A stretch of DNA of 64,000 nt from Cymbidium sinense (lineage: Eukaryota; Streptophyta; Magnoliopsida; Asparagales; Orchidaceae), in NCBI GenBank assembly GCA_021442155.1, contig CM038218.1, positions 56,581,277-56,645,276 of the forward strand, in the 5' to 3' direction. Shown in pieces: positions 58,641 through 64,000 of this stretch (position 1 is the stretch's first letter; each line of letters begins with the position of its first letter). Under the pieces are notes generated by a model, which ran no database searches, had not been told where the DNA came from, and saw only the letters and a list, made by a program, of their open reading frames with translations. The translations under genes and the position numbers were made by a program.

Positions 58641-59122
58641 TATTTAATAAAGAAGAAATTCATATTCTACATTTCTTTTTTTGATTTCATCAACAAAGTA
58701 ACAAACTAAGTTTTCTAAGACACACTCAAGGAAATAGATAAAAAATGAGCACATATAGAGCAAATCAAAAACCCTAGAAAACTAGAACTATCTCTACTAT
58801 AAAGACATGATTGCATAAGTAGCAGATCGGATCAACCATTCTTTAGTTTCTCCAGTTCCCATCAAAACCACTCTAGCCTCTCGAGTTGTGGGATCCACCA
58901 TCATATCACCGATCTCTCTCTCGCCACCACCACAATTGTAACCTCTGTCGCTCCTCTCACCTCCATAACCACCACTGCTCTGACCACCACCTCCATATCC
59001 ACCAGCACCTCTAGATCCCATACCACTATTGTGATAACCACCACCTCCGCCTTCGCATCCACCGTAAGATCTAGAGCCTAATTGATGGTGATGTTCCTGC
59101 CATCAAGGTGCTTCCCATTCTA
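58641..59122 (-). pseudogene. Glycine-rich RNA-binding protein 3' fragment, pseudogene
   Basis: RRM end NGKHLDGRNITIN, then a stop and a small deletion that shifts the frame. The glycine tail follows in one frame: GSRGAGGYGGGGQSSGGYGG, ERSDRGYNCGGGERE. A second shift lies before the GYDGG word; in the other frame the end is DGNWRN with a TAA stop (58843-58845). The Trp codon is intact here. The 3' UTR continues to about 58641. The nearest relative is the copy at 61850-62299. Confidence 0.88.
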
Positions 59123-61849
59123 AGGGTTTAAGTTTAATAGTTTTGGTTTAAGTTTATTTTTTAATTTTTTTTAATTACTTTAGGTTTAGGATTTATGTTT
59201 GGGGTTTAAGGTTTAATCTTTAGGCTTTAGGGTTTAGGGTTTTAGGGTTTATGCTTGGTTTTTAGGGTTGGGTTTAGGGTTGTGGTTCAGTTGGTTTAGA
59301 GTTTGTTAGAGGTTTAGATTTAGTTTAGTGTTTAGCTTTAGGATTTAGGGTTTTGAGGGTCTAGGGTTTAGGGTTTAGGGTTTTGGGTTTAGGGTTAGTT
59401 TAGGCTTTACTTAGAGGTTGTTTTTAAGGTTTAGGGTTTAGGGTTGGGTTTAGGGTTTAATTTGGAGGTTTGGGGTTTAAGTAGGTGGGTTTACTAGGTC
59501 TAGGGTAAGTTTAGGATTTAGGGTTTAGTGTTTAGGGTTTAGGGTTTAGGGTTTAAGGTTTAGGATTGTAGGTTTAGGGTTTAGGGTTTAGGGTTAGTTT
59601 TAAGGTCCAGGGTTCAGGGTTTAGGGTTTAGGGTTTAGGGTTTTTATTTTAAATTAAGTAAACCGGTAGTTTAGGTTTATTTAACTTATTTATTTTATTT
59701 TTATTTATTTTAGTTGATTTGATTTTTTATTTAGTTTATTTTATGTTTATTTTAGTTTATTTTATTATTTCTTTTATTTAGGTTTATTTTTTATTTTTAT
59801 TTAATTTAGTTTATTTATTTTAAGTTTATTTATTTTAGTTTAAATTTTTTATATTAGTTTATTTTTTAGGTTTAGGTTTAGGTTTATGCAAACTTTTTAG
59901 TTTAGTTTTATTTTTATTTTATTTTTTAGGTTTAGGTTTTATTTTTTTTTTTTTAGGTTTAGGTTTAGGTTTTTATTTTAGTTTTTTAGGTTTAGGTTTT
60001 ATGTTTCTATTTTAAGTTTACTTTTAAGTTTTATTTTTTAGTTTAGGTTTATGTTTATTTTAGTTTATTTTATTTTATTTAGTTTAGGATTAGGTTTAGG
60101 TTTAGTTTATTTTAGGATTAGGTTTAGATTTTATTTATTTTAGTTTAGTTTATTTTAATTTAGGTTTAGGTTTATTTTATTTTTAGTATAGGTTTAGGTT
60201 TTTTTTAGTTTAGGGATTAGGTTTTATTTTTTATTTATTTTAGGTTTATTTTTAAGGTTTAGGTTTTTATTTGGTTTTAAGTTTTATTTTATGTTTATGT
60301 TTAAGTTTTATTTATTTTAGTTTTGATTGTTTTAGTTTAGTTTAGGTTTATTTTATTTTATTTATTTTAGGTTTAGGTTTTTTTTTTTTGTTTAGGGTTT
60401 AGGTTTTATTTTAAATTTATTTTAGGTTTTATTTTTGGTTTTTTTTTTAGGTTTAGGTTATTATTTAGTTTTTATTTTTTTTACGTTTATTTTTTAGTTT
60501 AGTTTAGGTTTTTATTTATTTTATTTTAGTTTAGTTTTTATTTTTTAAGTTTAGATTTAGGTTCAGGTTTAGGTTTTAGTTTAGGTTTTTATTTTATTTT
60601 ACTATGGTTTAGGTTTTTTATTTATTTTAGGTTTTATTTAGTTTAGGTTTATGTATGTTTTGGTTTTTTGTTTTTTATGGTTTTAGGGTTTTGGTTTAGG
60701 GTTTAGGGTAGGTTTAGGGTAGTCAGTGGTCCAATGTTTATGGTTTATTTAGGGATTAGGGTTTAGGGTTTTATGGTTTAGGTTTAGGGTTTAGGGTTTA
60801 GGTTCGGGTTTTTTAGAGTTTTTTTTGTAAATTAAGTAAACTTGTAGGTTTAGGTTTATTTAGTTTATTTAGTTTATTGTTTATTTATTATACTTTATTT
60901 TAATTTTTATTTTTATTTAGTTTAGTTTATTTATTTTTGTTTAATTTTTTTATTTTGTTTACTTTATATATTTAAGTTTAGGTTTATGTTTATTTTTTAG
61001 TTTAGTTTTGTTTTTTTTTTACTTTATTTTTTAGGTTTAAGTTTTATTATTTATTTTTAGGTTTAGGTTTAGGTTTAGGTTTTAGGTTTGTTTTCTTAGA
61101 TTTTTTTAAGCTTTATTTTTTAATTTAGGTTTAGGTTTATATTTTAGTTTATTTTATTTTATTTAGGGTTTAAGTTTAGGTTTAGATTTAATTTAATTTG
61201 GGTTTTATTTTAGTTTAGGTTTAGGTTTATTTTATTTTTATTTTAGGTTTAGGTTTTTTTGTTTAGGGTTTAGGTTTTATTTTTTATTTATTTTTAGGTT
61301 TTATTTTTATGTTTATTTTTTAGGTATCATTTTTTATTTAGTTTTTGTTTTATTTTATTTTAGGTTTATTTTATTTTTATTTTAGTTTTAGTTTTTACTT
61401 TATTTAGGTTTTTTTTATTTCTTTTAGTTTAATTTAGGTTTTTATTTCTTTTATTTAGTATAGTTTTTTTTTTTATTTTCTTTTTAGGTTTAAATGTAGG
61501 TTTAGGTTTAGGTTTTTATTTTATTTTGGTTTAAGTTTATTTATTTATTTTATTTTTAGGTTTTATTTTTTTTAAGTTTAGGTTTTTATCTTTTTATTAT
61601 TTAGGGTTTAAGGTTTAGGGTTCGTTGAGGGTTTAGGGTTTTGGGTTTGGGGTTTAGGGTTTTTGGTTTATGCTGGGGTTTAGGGTTTAGGTTTAAGTTT
61701 AAGTTTAGGGTTTAGGGTTTTGGATTTAGGGTTTAGAGTTTTAGGGTTTAGGGTTTAGGATTTTTGGTTTGGGGTTTTTAGGGTTTAGGGTTGGGTTTAG
61801 GTTTTAGGTCTACGGTTCAGGTTTTAATTTAGGTTTTAAAGTTCTTGGT
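59123..61849 (+). repeat. Telomere-like satellite, first unit of a 3.2-kb super-repeat and start of the second
   Basis: TTTAGGG-rich 59170-59640, boundary at 59651 (aaattaagtaaaccggtag), T/A-rich, TTTAGGG-rich 60660-60825, boundary at 60829, T/A-rich, TTTAGGG-rich 61595-61849. The text after 60829 closely follows that after 57604, and the rare word ttatgcaaactttttag (59886) returns at 63024. Confidence 0.9.
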
Positions 61850-62299
61850 GTTTTTTTAATAGAGAAAAAATTCATATTCTACATTTCTTTTTTTCGATTT
61901 CATCAACCAAGTAACACACTAAGTTTTCTAAGACACACTCAACGAAATAGATAAAAAATGAGCACACATAGAGCAAATCAAAAACCCTAGAAAACTAGAA
62001 CTATCTCTACTATAAAGACACGGTTGCATAAGTAGCAGATCGGATCAGCCGTTCTTTAGTTTCTCTAGTTCCCATCAAAACCACTCTAGCCTCTCGAGTA
62101 GTGGGATCCACCATCATATCACCGATCTCTCCTTCCGCAACCACCACAGCTGTAACCTCCATCGCTCCTCTCACCTCCATAACCACCACTACTCTGATCA
62201 CCACCTCCATATCCACCAGCACCTCTAGATCCCACTTCTGTGATAACCACCTCCGCCCACCGCAAGATCAAACTGAATGATGGTGAGCCACCCAATCTT
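61850..62299 (-). pseudogene. Glycine-rich RNA-binding protein 3' fragment, pseudogene
   Basis: Same limits as the copy 3.2 kb upstream. The RRM end is shortened (the NL.GRNI part is mostly deleted, 62240-62299), the glycine tail is frameshifted, and the end reads GN, TAG, RN, then TAA (62056-62058). The 3' UTR and the T-run at 61850 are kept. The TAG in place of Trp is shared with the 53751-54200 copy but not with its nearer neighbour at 58641. Confidence 0.87.
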
Positions 62300-64000
62300 A
62301 GGGTTTAAGTTTATTAGGTTTTAGGGTTTAAGTTTATTTTTAATTTTTTTAATTACTTTAGGTTTAGGATTTGTGTTTGGGGTTTAGCTTTAGGCTTTAG
62401 GCTTTAGGGTTTATGTTTTTAGAGTTTATGCTTTTAGGTTTAGTTTTTTTTTATTTTAGGTTTGGGTTTAGGATTAGTTGGTTTAGGATTTAGGGTTTGA
62501 GGGTCCAGTTTAGGTTTGGTTGGGTAGGGTTGGGTTTAGGCTTTATTTCTTAAAGGTTTAGGTTTTTGGTTTAGGGTTTAGGTTTAGGTTATAGGGTTTA
62601 GGGTAAGATTTGGGTTGTAGTTTGGGTTTAGGGTTGAGGTGGGTATGGTATGGGCAAGTTTAGGTTTAGGGTTTAAGTTTAGTGTTTAGGGTTTAGTGTT
62701 AGGGTTTAAGGTTTAGGGTTGGTTTTGGTGGGGGTTATTTTAAGGTTCAGTTGGGTTTAGGGTTTAGGGTTTATGATTTTTATTTTAAATTAAGTAAACT
62801 GGTAGGTTTAGGTTTATTTAACTTATTTATTTTATTTTTTATTTATTTCAATTAATTTGATTTTTTATTTAGTTTATTTTATGTTTATTTTAGTTTATTT
62901 TATTATTTACTTTTATTTAGGTTTATTTTTTTATTTTATTTAATTTAGTTTATTTATTTTAAGTTTATTTATTTTTAGTTTAGGTTTTTTATTTTAGTTT
63001 ATTTTTTAGGTTTAGGTTTAGGTTTATGCAAACTTTTTACTTTAGTTTTATTTTTATTTTATTTTTTAGGTTTAGGTTTTATTTTTTATTTTTAGGTTTA
63101 GGTTTAGGTTTTTATTTTACTTTTTTAGGTTTAGGTTTTATGTTTCTATTTTAAGTTTACTTTTAAGTTTTATTTTTTTTAGTTTAGGTTTATGTTTCTT
63201 TTAGTTTATTTTATTTTATTTAGTTTAGGATTAGGTTTAAGTTAAGTTTATTTTAGGATTAGGTTTATGTTTTATTTATTTTAGTTTAGTTTATTTTAAT
63301 TTAGGTTTAGGTTTATTTTATTTATTTTATTTTATTTTTATTATAGGTTTAGGTTTTTAGGGATTATTTATTTTAGGTTTATTTTTAAGGTTTAGGTTTT
63401 TGTTTGGTTTTAATTTTATTTTATTTTAGGTTTATTTTAGTTTTATTTTACATTTAGTTATTATTTTGTTTAAGTTTTTATTCTTAGGTTTATTTTATTT
63501 TTTAGTTTAGTTTAGGTTTTTATTTATCTTATTTTAGTTTTTTTATGTTATTTTATTTTATTTTTAGGTTTAGGTTTAGGTTTTAGTTTAGGTTTTTATT
63601 TTATTTTATTTTATTTAGGTTTACTATTTTTATTTATTTTATTATCAAGTTTTATTTAGGTTTTAAGTTTATAGTGGGTAGGGTATAGGTTTAGGGTTAC
63701 CAGGGTTTAGGTTAGTTTAGTAGAGTTTTAGGGTTTGTGGCTCAGCCTCAGTTAAGGTTTTTTAGCTAGTTTAGTTTAGAGGATGGTTTTAGATTTAGGG
63801 TTTAGGGTTTAGTTTAGGTTTAGGGTTTAAGGTTTAGTTTTGGTTTAGGATTTATTTTAGGGCCCAAGGTTTTTTTTGGGTTTATCAGTTTAGGGTTTAG
63901 GGTTTAGGGTTGTATGTTTAGGGTTTAGGGTGTAAGGTTAGTTTTATGGTTTTGGGTTTAGGGTTTAGGGTTTAGGGATTAGGTTTAGGGTTTAGGGTTT
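62300..64000 (+). repeat. Telomere-like satellite to window end
   Basis: TTTAGGG-rich 62300-62780, boundary at 62787 (aaattaagtaaactggtagg), T/A-rich to 63660, then TTTAGGG-rich to the end. The last 330 bases mix TTTAGGG with odd words (ggctcagcctcagttaagg), so the window does not end in a clean telomere. Confidence 0.9.

Noticed and set aside
58797..59021. Functional short glycine-rich protein gene starting at an internal Met
   Set aside because: The frame begins inside the tail of a truncated GRP copy and leaves the GRP frame before the end. There is no promoter or 5' part.
63670..64000. True chromosome end
   Set aside because: The TTTAGGG words are mixed with variant words and the array runs for tens of kilobases with inserted DNA. 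Nothing shows a terminal uniform telomere.

Overview
The window looks like non-genic heterochromatin of a flowering plant or other seed plant with a large, repeat-rich genome. Three things point that way: telomere-type TTTAGGG repeats on the + strand, remnants of a Ty3/gypsy polyprotein with two RNase H domains (Tat/Ogre-like), and remnants of a plant L1-type LINE with a DUF4283-like ORF1 and an RNase H at the end of ORF2. I cannot name the species. I see no intact protein-coding gene, tRNA, rRNA or CRISPR array.

Layout: (1) 1-19231 and 31031-39300 are a degenerate telomere-like satellite. T/A-rich blocks alternate with TTTAGGG-rich blocks, and a short boundary motif (consensus aaattaagtaaaccggtagg) recurs about every 0.9-1.5 kb, or twice that. 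53126-64000 is the same satellite. Multi-kilobase super-repeats (about 3.2-3.7 kb) are visible. The + strand is almost free of C outside inserted modules. (2) The 3' end of a glycine-rich RNA-binding protein (GRP) gene is embedded in the satellite at least nine times, always on the minus strand: end of the RRM, glycine-rich tail, stop and 3' UTR. Six copies are near full length and three are stubs. All are pseudogenes. (3) Block A (19232-31030) interrupts the satellite inside one GRP copy. It holds noncoding DNA, a TCAAATTGGG-type minisatellite, a broken gypsy pol (protease, RT, RNase H, second RNase H, start of integrase), degenerate tandem repeats and AT-rich DNA. (4) Block B (39301-53125) holds an unrecognised 2-kb stretch, a second copy of the block A left half, the same gypsy protease fragment, then the AT-rich segment of A joined directly after a deletion of about 6.1 kb. 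It ends with a broken LINE whose ORF2 lies on the minus strand and whose ORF1 fragment lies on the plus strand, as in a twin-priming insertion.

No genes work together here in a pathway. The interest is in genome history: a truncated copy of a host gene's 3' end entered a telomere-like satellite and was amplified with it, and the array was later invaded and rearranged by retroelement-bearing DNA. Coordinates of repeat blocks are approximate (tens of bases) because the sequence is degenerate, and identities were judged by eye.
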